From Phallus indusiatus (lineage: Eukaryota; Basidiomycota; Agaricomycetes; Phallales; Phallaceae): 64,000 nucleotides of DNA. Below are positions 37,070-49,616 of this stretch, piece by piece. The translations under genes and the position numbers were made by a program. The DNA is taken from contig JAQFWX010000146.1 in NCBI GenBank assembly GCA_027605045.1, forward strand, positions 20,313 to 84,312, in the 5' to 3' direction. How positions within the stretch are numbered: position 1 is the first letter of the stretch; the number at the start of each line of letters is the position of its first letter. The notes below the pieces were generated by a model, which saw nothing but the letters and a program-made list of their open reading frames with translations, made no database searches and was not told the DNA's origin.

Positions 37070-37963
37070 ATGTACTCTGCACCGGACCCACTAAACACTG
37101 CGGAAAGCCCTCCAGATGAATGGTTCTTCGCAAGCGAGCAAGCACCCCGTCATGTACCTGTTGAAGATCGTTTCGGCGGTGGCGAAATTCCTTTCGTTGA
37201 TCCATACCTGTCGTCCTTTCTCGGAATGATTGAAAACCTTGGCTCAATCTCGGACCTTCCTCCAGTCCCAGGTTCCAGTCCTAACTATACGGATCCGAAA
37301 AACTTTCCTGCTAGTCCACCTTCTGATGATGGTTTTTCTCCTGTCCTCGACTTCTTATCAGCTTATTCATGGGACATAGAGGAAGATTGTCCCGTTGCCG
37401 TCACGGGTTCCACTCTCATCATGAAACTTGAAGATGAGAATGTACACACTGAGCAATTTACTACCAAGCAAGAAGATCTTTATGAAGACATGAATCTTGC
37501 CTCTCAAGCGTTTGAGCAAGTACCTGGATTGCAAGCTGAATTTACATCAGAACTACCTTTGGATCTGTTCAGTCTTGGATCTTCCAATCTAATGAGTTTG
37601 CCTTCGAAGAAAATTTGCCGAGGACGTCGCGTCCCCACTGTTGAGATAATCGAAGAAATAAACAGGAAGACTAATTACACCAAGCCTAAAGGGGGAACAG
37701 ATGCTTTCGTTGAACGACGCTTTGCTTGTGGCTATGTGGACTGTAGGAAATGCTTCAAACGCAGAGAGCACTTGGTCCGACATCAACGATCGGCCCATTC
37801 GTCCGAAAAACGTAAGTATTATTGCGAGTACCTCGAGCACGTAATTGTTACGACCCCTTTAGCCTTCAAATGTCCCGTCGATGATTGTGATTTTTCCTGT
37901 AACCGCAAAGACAACATGCATCAACACATTCGCAACGCCCACTGCAAAACAAGACGAATGTGA
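37070..37963 (+). CDS. C2H2 zinc-finger transcription factor (two fingers)
   Basis: Two exons, 37070-37811 and 37863-37963 (280 aa). The N-terminal two thirds are acidic and proline/serine-rich (such as DLPPVPGSSP and DFLSAYSWDIEEDC), like an activation region. A basic linker KKICRGRR precedes two C-terminal fingers. Finger 1 is FACGYVDCRKCF with H/H in HLVRHQRSAH; finger 2 is FKCPVDDCDFSC with H/H in NMHQHIRNAH. The intron falls in the interfinger linker, and splicing restores the canonical EKPFKC. Layout resembles Msn2/Seb1-like or other small fungal C2H2 regulators. Targets unknown. Confidence 0.85.
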   Translation: MYSAPDPLNTAESPPDEWFFASEQAPRHVPVEDRFGGGEIPFVDPYLSSFLGMIENLGSISDLPPVPGSSPNYTDPKNFPASPPSDDGFSPVLDFLSAYSWDIEEDCPVAVTGSTLIMKLEDENVHTEQFTTKQEDLYEDMNLASQAFEQVPGLQAEFTSELPLDLFSLGSSNLMSLPSKKICRGRRVPTVEIIEEINRKTNYTKPKGGTDAFVERRFACGYVDCRKCFKRREHLVRHQRSAHSSEKRKYYCEYLEHVIVTTPLAFKCPVDDCDFSCNRKDNMHQHIRNAHCKTRRM

Positions 37964-38275
37964 TTTCCTCAGCCCTTCTATTGTTTAATGCCATCTATGT
38001 ATCTCAACCCCGGGTGATGTTTCAATTTCTCAGTTGATTATTAACTGTCATACTCTGTTTGGGCTATTCAATTTCTCTCTTCTCTTGGACAATATCCTCT
38101 TGTATCTCCAACCGACACTTTTGTACCTCACCTGTTATGATTATATAACAAAGGACACTGTATTATTCATTTCCAGGTTCAAACTCCTCTCAAACGGTTC
38201 CCTAATTTAAGGTGTATTGATACGCTGAATAACCAAACTATCGATAAACTAACTGTAAATTAAGCATAGGTAATA
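37964..38275. other. convergent 3' flanks
   Basis: Pyrimidine-rich spacer between the C2H2 factor and TFIIIA; no gene recognised. Confidence 0.4.
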
Positions 38276-40002
38276 TTAGGAAACCCGTGTCCACGAGGGC
38301 TGTAGTTTTCTATAGGACTTAACCCAACTATCGACTTCGTTTTTTGTAAGTTCGAAAGAATGTTCAGCCTTCAAATGCCGTCGTAAATCATAGGCACGAC
38401 TGAAAATATAAGAGCATCTCTCAATTGACTCGTCAATCGGCATGGTCAGGTTGAAGCGGTTAGGCCATGGACAATGGAGGAGTGGACGACGGGTGTTGTT
38501 GTGGGCTACACAAGTAGTATATTCTTTCCCTGTTATCCAGTCAATATCATGCTCATCATCATCATCATCATTATCATCATCAGATGACGATGATGATGGA
38601 GCGTCATCTTCAGATTCGGTAACCGTCGCCAAGTGAGCTTTGGCTTCGTGTCGTTGAAGTAGATGCTTGTAGCCGAAGCTGTCTCCGCAACCAGGATGGG
38701 TGCAGACAAAATCTCTTCGGCCTAAATGTGTGATGTTATGGTGAACGGTCAATGCTCTTTTCTGTCGCGATGTGAGATAAAATTGTAAAAGGTGTAATTT
38801 CCACCAACAAGCGTACCGATTTGAACGCTTTTGAACAACCATCAGCCTTGCAAGACCAATTTCTGCCTAATTCACCTCCTCTTCGTCCCTTCACATTTAG
38901 GTCGGTTCCTACGCCTTGTGCTAAATTTTTCGCTACCTCCTTCTCTTCGTGTAGTTTAAGATGATTTTTTAAATATGTCCGCCTGGTAAATGTACGCCCA
39001 TTACATTCATCATATGGACAACTCGGTGGGTGCTTTTGCCGCATGTGGGTTTGAAGAGCAGACCAGGTCGGAAAGTAAAGGGCCTTCGAAGAACCATTTT
39101 CATCCGTTATACGACACGCTGTATCCGTACACGCATAGCGATCTGTAGGACATCATATACGAATTTTTTCCCAAAAAAGATTCGAAAATGGGATTTTACC
39201 TTCGTGGGTTTTGGAATGCGCGCGCAATCTCTGATTCGTAGGAAACGATTTTGTGCAATGCTCTACTGCACAACGATAAGGTTTCGTTCCAGGCGGACAA
39301 TGTGTTTCCGCCACATGCTGCTTTAATTGACTATGCTTCAAAAATGCGACTTCACAGTTGTCTTCCGTACACTAGACATGAACTTTAAGTTTCGTTCGCC
39401 AAATTCATATATTAGATACGTACGCGAAATGTTTTTTCCCTGTTATGAACAGCCGAAATATGGTAAGTTCGATGCTGTGGCGCCCAAAACCGTTTTATGC
39501 AGCCGTCATGCGTACACGGAAAGGGACGCTCCGACTCAGGTAGATGAATTCGCGCATGGACCTGCAGATGTGACTCCCGTAAATAACTTTTGCCGCAAGT
39601 GTTACATTTATAGGGCCTCTGGATTAATCTTAAGTAGACATACTTTGCAAGGAGGAGTCGCAGAATATTTACCTCTCCAGTGTGTGAACGGACATGTTCT
39701 GCCAGTCTACAAGGTTTGGTATACGACTTTCCACATGAGAGGTATGGGCAAGGGTAATGCGCTCCAGGGGTTGCATTTCGAGGTGTTAGTGTAGATGAAC
39801 TAGGTACATTATCATGTTCATCGTCTTCGACACTAGATTGTGCGTAGCTTGATACGTCCGAGTCTTCTTCCTCTGAGAAGAGCGGATCTTCAAGAAATTG
39901 CGGTTTTTTATCATTCTTGAACCTTCCTTTAATAGTGGAGTCTATAACGACTTCAACTATCCGCCTCTTGACCAAACGGATCGTCTGGGACGACATAGCC
40001 AA
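38276..40002 (-). CDS. transcription factor IIIA
   Basis: Multi-finger C2H2 protein on five or more exons. TFIIIA binds the internal control region of 5S rRNA genes, and 5S RNA itself, in the nucleus. After an acidic N-terminal region (FSEEEDSDVSS) I see fingers starting YPCPYLSCGKSY, YKCNTCGKSYL, FPCTHDGCIKRFW, FRCTEDNCEVAF, YRCAVEHCTKSF, YACTDTACRI (long spacer to FPTWSALQTHMRQKH), CPYDECNGRTF, WSCKADGCSKAF and FVCTHPGCGDSF. This is the nine-finger count of TFIIIA. The atypical sixth finger and the long linker between fingers 7 and 8 also match the fungal family. A D/S-rich spacer (SSSSSDDDNDDDDDEHD) separates a degenerate tenth finger (CPW...C...HLKAEH) near the C-terminus. The start may be 40002 or the second ATG at 39996. 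Confidence 0.85.
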
Positions 40003-41137
40003 TTTTTCGTCGTTTCGGTTGAAAACTGTAATTAGGAAATTGCGTTTACGTAAGCAACTATAATTTGCGGAATCAAAGAAGTTGTGAACACAAGCGTCAA
40101 TCGTGTTCGCGCAGATGTCACCGGTTCACCAGTCAACCAGTCATCAGTTAAATCGACTTTGGTTGGCGGATTCATGGCAGCTTTCGATTTGATTAATCGT
40201 TAGACAGATTGATTTACCCGCAAGCCCCGAAAGTATTTGTTTGAACGCTTTTATTCCGACTCGGACTTCAATCAATTCCACTACTTTCGAACTCGCCTCA
40301 GTTAATGCTCCAACAGCCCCCTCAACCCCCTCAGTCTATTTGAGAATCTTTTGGGATGCTTGCGTGCAAACGAGGTAATTTGACCTCAGAGCGGGAGTCA
40401 AATTCGCCGCGGGAATGGAGGATACAGTGTGTGAGTTCAATCTGTTATCGTCACCCTAGCGAAAGTTGATCATCCTGTTCCAAACCAGATCTATTCTTTC
40501 CAAATCACATAACCCATGGACAGCTGACTGTCGAGAAGTTTTTTTTTGCTTGATTGGAGTGCGTGGTGAGAAAAACATGCATGTTTTTAGGTACATGATC
40601 ACCGGCCTGAATTAGAACACCGCCAAATTACAGATATGCTGAGGACAAAATGCTAATATTATCGCTATATGAAATCCGGAAATGAGATGAACGCGCCGGT
40701 TTGGCTTTTTTTAAAGTTTGAGAGGTATGCCACAAGCTTCTTAATCATGTATTAAACGGCTATAGACCATATCGCACATGAGAGAAGAAATGCACAATCA
40801 ATTTGGTTCAATTCCTATCGTTTTCTCTCACAGCAAACAACAGCCCAATTAAACGCGGGGAAGTAGGAAAATCGTTATTCGGTTAAGCGAAACGTCAATC
40901 AATCAAGATTTAAGGGATCACTGAACTCGATTTATCAACAGAAAAACGAGGTTTGCTTAGGAGGTTTGTGGCATCCGCCACGGCGGTTGTAACATATTTG
41001 GCGAAGAATGTATGCCTTTTTACGTTGGATCATCAGATCCACCTAGTATATATAATGGGAACAAGCGAATCGGTTAGATCTCTTGAGCCTCGCTCCTGTC
41101 CATTTTTGCCCTCACCTCCTCGCTTCTGTTGGAAAGA
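40003..41137. other. divergent intergenic region
   Basis: Shared upstream region of TFIIIA (-) and the DUF6533 gene (+). No coding frame of note. TATATATAA at 41047-41055, about 85 bp before the ATG at 41138, is a plausible core promoter for the DUF6533 gene. Confidence 0.45.
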
Positions 41138-43084
41138 ATGTTCGCCAACACAGTCGTCGACGTTTTTGCTGCCAAGGGCGGGTCAACTCCCATAACCCCA
41201 GCTGTTGTCACAACTGCCTTTCACTTGTATGTGCATCATCACGACTCGCCGTATGCCTTCCTTGGCTTAACTGCAATTTGCCCATGAAGACAGGCTTCAA
41301 AGTATTTCCAACTGGCGTCCGCAGTCATGCTTTTCTACGACGAACGTAGGCTTAATCAGTGCATTGCTCGTTTCAGCACTACTAATTACTTATTCATATT
41401 TTCTAGTTCTGACGATAGGTCAAGAGGTATACCAGTCCACTGATAAATGTTTGATTTTGCTGAAGTCTTATTAGGTTGAACGTATTTGGCTACAACCTTG
41501 GACAGGAGCGACTCTCTTATTCGCTATAATACGTTATTTCTCTCTTTTAAGTCGACCCATTGTACTTGTAGCATTTTTCGATCCCTCGTGGACTAAAGAC
41601 GTAAGTAAAACCTGACTCATTACTTGTTAATATTCTCACGGCATTGATTACTTAGATGTGGGTTTTGTTATTCTACCTATCTTTCCTTCCAATACGATGA
41701 ACACAAATCAACAGCATTGCATGCAACCGCTTTGTCAGATTTTCCGGTGCTTCTACGGTGGTCATTGTAGGATGTAAGTGAAATCCACAATGGCATATAT
41801 CCGGCTATAAATGCTGAGCGTTCCTTCCATCAGTTGCACAGAGTATGCATTCACCCAAGTACTCCATCATGAAAAGAATGATTCATTCCTCCATTTTATA
41901 GTCATCATGATATTGCGAGTATGGGCTTTATGGAGAAAGGATAAAAGAATACTTTATATTCTTGGTTTCTTTTTCGTCGTTCAGGTAGCATTTGTCGGAA
42001 TGGCGCTTGTTTACTCAAAGCGTAAGGCTGTGATACCTTTCTCTTTATCTGAGCAGCAGGTCAACTGATACTTTTTACAGGTGTCCCATTGCCACCGTTT
42101 CTTGTGGGATGTATCCTAACGGGTTCCAGTAATCTTCATAGTGAGCTTGTTTGGTCCGCTTTCAACGTCCACACGATTTCTCAAGCCGGTTCTTCTTTCA
42201 GCACCGACGTGGCTTATGCCTTTGTTCACGGATACGGCTATCTTTGCATTAACCATTTTGCGAGTAATACGCTACTCCAAAGAGGCCAAACTGGAACCAA
42301 ACTCGTTAGTATTATTCTCGAATTCAGGTTTCTCATACTACAACAATCTGGTTTTTATAATAGAATCCTTCGTACTTTTGTGCGTGACGGGGTTTTGTAC
42401 TACTTCTGCGTGTTCAGTTCGAATCTACTCAACACGCTTTTTTACATAGTAAGTCAACCTTCTTAACATTTGAGCTCTATATCTGAATTTTTTTTTCAAG
42501 TTCGCAACTGAAGATTTAAAAGCTATTGGAGCAGGGTGTGTTTCCTCTCACCTTATAGAACTAAGCTTATTTTTTCTGATACCTTGACGAACAGGTTTTC
42601 CCAGTGTATAACCACCGTCGTTATAACCCGTTTGGTCCTCAACCTACGAAGTGTACACAAGTGTCATGGCATGCCAACGGAGGACACACGACCGTACTCA
42701 GGACAATCACCACCCAGCCACAAACTGTCTCGACTCGACTTCGTAGTAGGCTCTTTAGGCGATATACCGGAATACAATGACGAAGATTCAGACCATAATT
42801 GCGATGGCATGTCGAGTCATGTATCCTCGGATGGGAGCCGAACAATGGTCAGCAGCGCTTCAGCCCGCCACAGCTATAAATCAGATTTGGAAAAAGTGCA
42901 AGCCAACAACGCGATTGATAAGACTTCTCCTGTTCCACCTAGAAGTCCTTATACAGACAAAGACGTTTATCGTTACTCGTACCGTATAGTTCAGCATCCG
43001 TATAGTCTGCGAGCCGGTCAAAGCAGTTCGCGCTACGCGGACGAAATCCCAGCTTCAGTCTCGCGAAATTATTATTATCGGTAA
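41138..43084 (+). CDS. DUF6533 seven-helix membrane protein
   Basis: Basidiomycete-specific polytopic membrane protein encoded by about ten small exons. The start at 41138 is chosen because it splices, through a strong GTATGT donor at 41227, into the DUF6533 core ASKYFQLASAVMLFYDELLT-IGQEVERIW. Further landmarks are LLFAIIRYFSLLSRPIVL, CNRFVRFSGASTVVIVGF, ILRVWALWRKDKRILYILG and a cytosolic loop before ILRTFVRDGVLYYFCVF. The final helix is followed by QCITTVVITRLVLNLR and an S/P/D-rich cytosolic tail of about 130 residues. A 48-nt intron after WTKDMWV is needed to avoid an in-frame TGA. The family's role is unknown; the layout suggests a receptor-like or transport-related protein. Confidence 0.8.
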
Positions 43085-43915
43085 TGAGAACGCGATGATC
43101 TCCACCGCGAACCCCGGTCGAATTTTTTGACCCTATTTATTTTCATTTTGATTGAACTCTTACGACTATGCGTTCTCAAATTGGCTGACCTCTATGCACT
43201 TTTTCTATATTTATCGTCTCTGGCCTCACCTATCTTATTTGCTCTGATCCATTTTCTCACTCTTTTACCTGAAACGATAACTCATACCATGCCAAATTTT
43301 ACTCAACATTCTCTCTTCAAGTTCTTATAACTCCCTGGCTCTCGCAACTTTACGTCTTTACACATACCCTTCCTTCAATATTCATCACATACCAAATGTT
43401 TGTATATGCCTAACATGTGTCCAATCGAATACATATAGTGAGATTTGAATTTCAAGTAGTCCGTGGCATCTTTCAAATCAACAGAAACGATAGAAACTAG
43501 CGGCATCTGAATTGGCAGTTCGACGTTCATTAGTTGCGCCAAAGAATATGCAGCATACCAGTATACATATCACGTAAGCCTTGATAATAGAAGTCATTGA
43601 CGAGTCATGACATGGTACTTCTAAGGCTTGATTGTACCTTCTTGAGCAGCAATGATTTCGGAAAACCCGATCATAAAATAGAATTAGAAGTTTTGAATGG
43701 CTTCCATACTCCCATGCATATGATGCTCTGGTTCGAACTCTGCGTTCTTCAATATGCAAGGATGATAGATTATCCGAAATATATTATTGTCCTGGATGTC
43801 ATACATAATGCATAATACGCTAACCTAAAACGCACGACAGATACGCGCCAACTCTTGATATATCTCACATGCGACGAAAGGAATGACTTATTCGATTTGA
43901 AGTAACTCACTAAAC
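43085..43915. other. convergent 3' flanks
   Basis: Spacer between the DUF6533 gene and the inositol phosphatase. Short hydrophobic frames are present, none with a recognisable motif. Confidence 0.45.
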
Positions 43916-45803
43916 TCACACATCGGGTCTCCCTTCACTGTGAGATAGGGCAGCGTTCCCAGCCGTTCTACCTATGGGTGAACGCCACAACCCAAGCGCG
44001 GAATTCAAAACGCCCCTCCAGCCCCATCCCCACATCCCCAGGCCAATAATGATATTTCCGGCCCCTATAGCCGCATTTCCCAAACCCACTATGACAAAGA
44101 AGTACCAGACTAGACCGATAGCACGTCCGATATATTTTCCTGTGTATCGTTTGATTGTTGCGTAGGGGTCAGGTGATAATTTCGATATCGACGAAGTGGT
44201 TGGAATAACCGGTATTGGTATGGTATCACTATCAGGAGCGGCAGGCGTTATTGGTTGGGAGAATGGGGTGGGATATGGCACGACTAGTAATGCAACGATT
44301 GGTTTGTGGTCCGATGTGACATAGGATGGAACTGATGTATATACGAGTGGTGTGATTTTGGATGTTTCTGAACCATTTTCGGGGGTATCGGTGTGCGTTG
44401 TATATAAAATCCTGTCTGTCCAGGCGGGTATACGTTTTGTGCTACGAGAAGCGATATAAGGAAAACAGGGAACGAGTTGAGGGAAAAAACACAGACTTGT
44501 ATACGTCGATAGTTCCAATTTTGTATTTATAGGTACAGTTAAAAGTCCAGAAAGGGGGTTCGCGGAGGCTCTCACAGACCGTACCCTTTTCCTTTTCAAT
44601 CCGGAGTTCGTCCAAGTTTTTCAGGTATTCACGCCCTTCAGCGGTTTTAATCAAAGTTGATATCCGGCCTGGGAGTGATTGTGGAGAACCTGGCGGGATA
44701 GATAATGAAGGCAAAGATGGGGAAAGTAAAGGTATTCTATCACTTTCTGAGATAACATTTCTCAAAGCGTGGTCTTTGGGTATATTCAGTCTAAAGTTGA
44801 GATCCCCTGCGAAAAATAGATGCGAGGTGTCGTAAATGGTTGTTGGCTGTTTTGCCTTTTGCAACGGGCCTGGGATGGAGGATGAAAGCGGGGGAAATAA
44901 CAATGTACGGACGATATGTTTCCAGTCTTTAATACGTTCGTGACATTTTGAGGCGTGGGCTGTTAAGTGGGCATTGACAAAACTTGTCGAGAAATGAATG
45001 AGCGGCAGATAATGAAAAAAAGGAATCAAGACACACGTAAAAACCTCGTCAGGTAATGGTTTCCCTTCTGGTGCTTTCAGCGTGAAACGAATTCCAACTG
45101 CACCTTTATTACCCTGTGAAGTTCAAAGGTAAATTAGCAATCTCGAGATGGTCACAAAACAGCACATTCTTACCATCCAAAGCGGTCCGCAACCAGTCCA
45201 CGACGTATGGACGTCTTTGACATGTGGAGCCAGCGCGTCACGGACATAAACCAATAAGGCGACACCAACGAAAACTTCATGAGCTACGAGCGTGTATTTT
45301 TCAGATTCATCTGATGCCGACGAGTCTGTTAGACTATTATATTTGGAGACTTGATGATGTTTTTCGATCTGAGCGCGAATGAGAGCATCTCTAGACGTGA
45401 TGACGGAGTTGGAGAAGCCAGAAACTGACGAGATGAGGTAACCATGCACACAATTACAATGAGTGACCGTGAAAATTGTCTTACGGATGAGTTCACTCAC
45501 AGCCTAGATGGAGAGGCAAAAGCTCCTGAAATCCAACCGATATGATATCAGGTGGTCCGGTGTTGGTAGAGCGCGTCGAACGAGATCCAGAAAGGAAAGA
45601 CGACACGGTCAATGTTGGGGCAAGCCAGTCTACCAGATCTTGTGGGGTCCCTCTGTCACCTAGGTATGAATTGGATAAAAAATTGATATCTTGAGGTAAG
45701 TCTTACCTTGCAAATTTGTATTGTAAGATGCTATCTGCACCAATGTGCCAAGACGGGGTGTTGTATCACTACTTGCTTCACCATCAGCAGGAATATGAGC
45801 CAT
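43916..45803 (-). CDS. inositol polyphosphate 5-phosphatase, Inp54-like, C-terminally membrane-anchored
   Basis: Removes the 5-phosphate of PtdIns(4,5)P2 in the family. Start at 45803 (MAHIPADGEASSD), then QIASYNTNLQG opens the catalytic domain. Family motifs in order: PDIISVGFQELLPLHLG; GNKGAVGIRF; FVNAHLTAH; FFAGDLNFR (metal/substrate loop); RIPAWTDRIL (signature P-A-W-x-D-R-I-L); and VTSDHKP. The catalytic residues D and N of GDLNFR and the D and H of SDHKP are present. Introns include one with donor GTCTGTG that joins DVYN to TKRIP. The C-terminus has a hydrophobic stretch (LVWYFFVIVGLGNAAIGAGN and following) that looks like a tail anchor, as in yeast Inp54, which sits on the ER. The gene is divergent from the acyl-CoA synthetase. 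Confidence 0.88.
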
Positions 45804-46594
45804 CCTATCCTGTTGTTTCTTTCCCTTTACGCGATAGTAATATTGGAAATGGTAAGACTGGAAACACAACGAGCTTGGCGCACAGCAATGTTCAACCCGG
45901 GGTGAAACTGAGGTTTCGTTATGTAATCGAGTCCACGTAAGCTAGTCGAATTTGATTCCGAGCGTTGTGGACGCCACGAACTTGTCACGACTATTTCAGC
46001 AGATTTCAGCCTAATTTGAGTTGGGATCTTCAAGAAATACTGATCAATGTTAATGAGTCCCGGCATTCCACAGCTCCCGGTCCTTTTCACATTACAGTCA
46101 AAGTCAAATAATTGTAACCTGATGGACGATTCTTCGTGATATTAATTATTCCGATTCTTTCGTTTTTTGTACTAACTCAACGCAGCTAGAGATCGTTTAT
46201 TATTAGAGCCACCAAGAATTTATGACAAGTTTTTGACAGATATTCCGAGTTCAGCACAAGCTTCGGTCCCCGCCGCCCTGTCGGTTTTCGCCTACATATT
46301 ATGTATACCTCCTCGTTGCAGGGTCGGTAGGAAATTGCCCGGAGCGATCACCAGCAGGTGTGGAAATCCTCTGCACATACGCATCGCCATCAACCAAACT
46401 GAAACATTATGTTGATTGCATTGATGGCTTTACTTGCTGGGAAACTTGCAATTAGTATGGAATGGATACGATTGGCTGTCGGCAGATTCAAACTCCACTC
46501 CCGGTGAAATCACGAGCTGTCAGCCCATCCGAGCCCACCGACTCATCTCAATCGGTTTGCCATATTATCTTGACTCTCTGCCTTGAGGAGAGTC
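45804..46594. other. divergent intergenic region
   Basis: Upstream region shared by the inositol phosphatase (-) and the acyl-CoA synthetase (+); no gene recognised. Confidence 0.45.
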
Positions 46595-49500
46595 ATGTCC
46601 TCTTCAACACAAGACAGTCATTCCTCGTTTAGGCTGCCCCCAAACTTTGACTACAGCAGGCAGTCTATTGCCTTGCCAGGTACCAAGAAACCAGGCCAAA
46701 CAGGTACGTATTTCAACCATTGCAAACAAGGCAACTTAGGCCATATTTGTTAGCCACTTACAGACACGGTATCCTACTCTCCTTACACTCTAACCATTCC
46801 AATCTCAAACTACTTCTCTTTCATCAGCCGCTTATCCGAATCTGATTGACTTTAACTCAAAAGGCGTAATCCCAACCCCAGTTGACATATTCCAAACGGC
46901 ACTGAAGCGGTATTCTTCACAACCATGCCTTGGGTACCGTCAACAAATCAGCAAAAACCCTTTGAAATTTGCCCCAACGTACACTTGGGTGTCCTATTCA
47001 GAGGTGGACCAGAAGCGTCGTAAAATTGGAAGTGCCTTGGAATACCTATGGGAACAGAAACGGGTCGGTGGAGGCGATTTGCAAACTGTAGGTATATGGA
47101 GCCAGAATCGGATTGGTATAGCTTTCTTTCTAGCTTCATCCGCTTATCAACTTCTGATGCGTACTGATTAAAGAATGGCAAATGATTGATCTGGCTTGCC
47201 ACGCTTATGCAAAAGTTACCGTTGCTTTGTACGATACCTTAGGTCGGGACTCAGTAGGTGAGAGCAATGATACCTCATCTCACCGTTGATAGTCCATTCA
47301 GCTCATTTGACATCTCCCCTCTTTTTATAAAAGAATATATGTATGTCTTTCATTCCGTATTGGATCGGCGCACAATTCACCGTGAATCATTTTGCAGTTG
47401 CAATCACGCTGAACTCTCCATCGTCTTTGTTTCCGCCGATAATCTTCCCACATTGTTATCCTTAGCCCCGCGACTTAATTACTTGAAAATAATTGTATTC
47501 ATCGACGAACTCGAGCCCTCATCGGACGCTGCAATATTGTCCAAAGCATGGGCTTCGAGCCTCAATATTGGTCTATTCACATTGTCGGAGTGTGAGTCCT
47601 CATAACAACAAAGATTAATAGCATCTACTGACCATCACTTGAATAAGTCGAGGAGATAGGTATGAGCCACATGAAACCAATAAAGTCTGCTTCTCCGAAT
47701 GAGCTCTGTACCATTTGCTACACTTCGGTTAGTTATATATTTGTTCACCAGCAGACTCGCTGATTATCATTGATGAACGTTACTTCTCAGGGAACTACTG
47801 GAAATCCAAAAGGTCATTAAGTGATGTATCTTAGTCACTTGTCGTATCAACTTATAAGTCAATCATCAGGCGTTCTTGTGACACATGGTCAACTCGCTAT
47901 TTCTTGCACTACGGGATTAGGAGATTTACGGTTCTCAGCTCCTGGTCGAATGCTTTCGTATCTTCCAGTGGCTCATATTTACGGGGTTAGGATACAAAGC
48001 CCTGGTTTTAACTTTTTCTATTAATTTTCATTTTTGAATTTAGCGAGGTTTGGAGCTTTGTATGCTTCATCACGGCGTTTCAGTTGGCTATTTCACAGGA
48101 GATCCACTACGCTTGTTAGAAGACGCTCAAATTTTACAGCCCACCTTTTTTCCTGCTGTCCCTCGAATATTGAACAGAATTTATCAAGTTGCTAATGCCG
48201 CTGGAAATGTACCGGGAATAAAAGGTTTGCTTAATATTATTGTGTTTAATTGATTTAGAAGTTCATTTTCTATCAACAGGAGAATTGTTTAGACGCGCCG
48301 TGGCTGCGAAGCTTGAGAATTTCCATGCCACAGGACAACTGACGCACCCAATTTGGGATAGACTTGTCTTCCGAAAGGTAATATTTGATATCCCCGGAGC
48401 GCTTTCCAGGCTCAAATTTGATTTCGTCTTCTCTTTCAGATCCAGGCTCTACTTGGCGGTAAAATAGAGAATATGACTTGCGGATCCGCCCCTATTTCAC
48501 CCGATTGTCTAAATTTCGCAAAGATTGCATTAGCATGCAACGTTTATGAAGGTATGCCATAATATATTAGACGGTGTGATATTGAACTTATTTTGATAAA
48601 ATTACCAGGGTGTGTTTTCATCTTTTCCTTTTATGGAATTCTTCAATGCATTGACAATCCAAAAGATACGGCATGACAGAAACCACGACAGTCTCAACCA
48701 TAACAATTACTGGAGACAAGACTAGTACTGGAACAATTGGACCACCGCAACCGTGCTGCGAAGTGAAGCTTGTTGACGTTCCGTCCATGGGCTATACCAC
48801 TGAGGACAAGCCATATCCTCGAGGAGAGTTTTGTAGTCGTGGCGTGGCTAATACTGTTGGGTATTATAAAGGTTTGATTTGATCTTGTTTGGGTTGGGAA
48901 ACAATTTGTTCTTTTATAACTGAACTCGAATTTAGACCCGGAAGAGACAGCGAAACTCGTTGATAAAGACGGGTGGTTACATTCGGGCGACATAGCTCAA
49001 ATCGATTCATGTGGACGGTTCAGCATTATCGATCGCATGAAGGTACGTTTTTGGTTATTGTGAAAACGATACATAACGAATCATTTATTTATTTTTTGCA
49101 GAATATCATAAAACTATCGCAAGGAGAGTTCGTTGCTCTCGAAAAAGTCCAGAATACCTATTCGGCTGTCCCGCTTATATCACAAATATTCGTTTACGGG
49201 AAGTCAGTCCACAGTTATCTCGTGGCTGTTGTGGTTTTAGAGCTCGAGGCTTTAACCAAGTTAGCCTCGTTGGCTTGCGACAAGACAATTAATCCAAAGA
49301 ATTCTGCTGCTTTAGTCAAAGACGAGCGAATCAAAGCTGCTTTATTGAAGGAGCTGGATGATCATGGGAGGAAATCGGGATTAAATGGGTTTGAGATGGT
49401 CAAGAAATTAGTGTTGACGGTGGAGCCGTTTTCAGTGGAGGAAGGAACGTTGACGCCTACCCTGAAGATTAAGCGGTACGTTTTTTTTCGTTCAGAGGAT

Positions 49501-49616
49501 TAAGAATTGCGAATTGTCTAACCATCGCTATATCAAATAGACGTGAGGCATATGAAAAATATAAGCGCGAGCTGGATGCGCTTTATGAAGCAGCTGAAAT
49601 TCCAAGTAAATTATGA
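46595..49616 (+). CDS. long-chain acyl-CoA synthetase (Faa1/Faa4-like)
   Basis: ATP-dependent activation of long-chain fatty acids to acyl-CoA. Read from [20 protein letters not shown] through about 12 introns to EAAEIPSKL. Motifs in order: [32 protein letters not shown]; the P-loop [11 protein letters not shown], interrupted by an intron before [26 protein letters not shown]; the adenine motif YGMTETT; the hinge/signature [13 protein letters not shown], followed by [20 protein letters not shown]; and a C-terminal [12 protein letters not shown], containing the catalytic-lysine region. Splicing around the early VEYI segment requires a 7-nt microexon (47334-47340). No peroxisomal or ER signal is evident. 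Downstream, on the same strand, is a flavin monooxygenase. Confidence 0.9.
47334..47340 (+). other. 7-nt microexon in the acyl-CoA synthetase gene
   Basis: The exon AATATAT lies between introns 47258-47333 and 47341-47396, with a strong GTATGT donor after it and AAAAG before it. It joins DSV-G to T-TGC, giving DSVEYICNHAELS, which matches the conserved VEYI.NHAE of the family. Omitting it breaks the frame. Confidence 0.7.

Noticed and set aside
41640..41760. Premature stop in the DUF6533 gene
   Set aside because: An in-frame TGA disappears if a 48-nt GT-AG intron after MWV is spliced, which also restores the conserved CNRFVRF segment.
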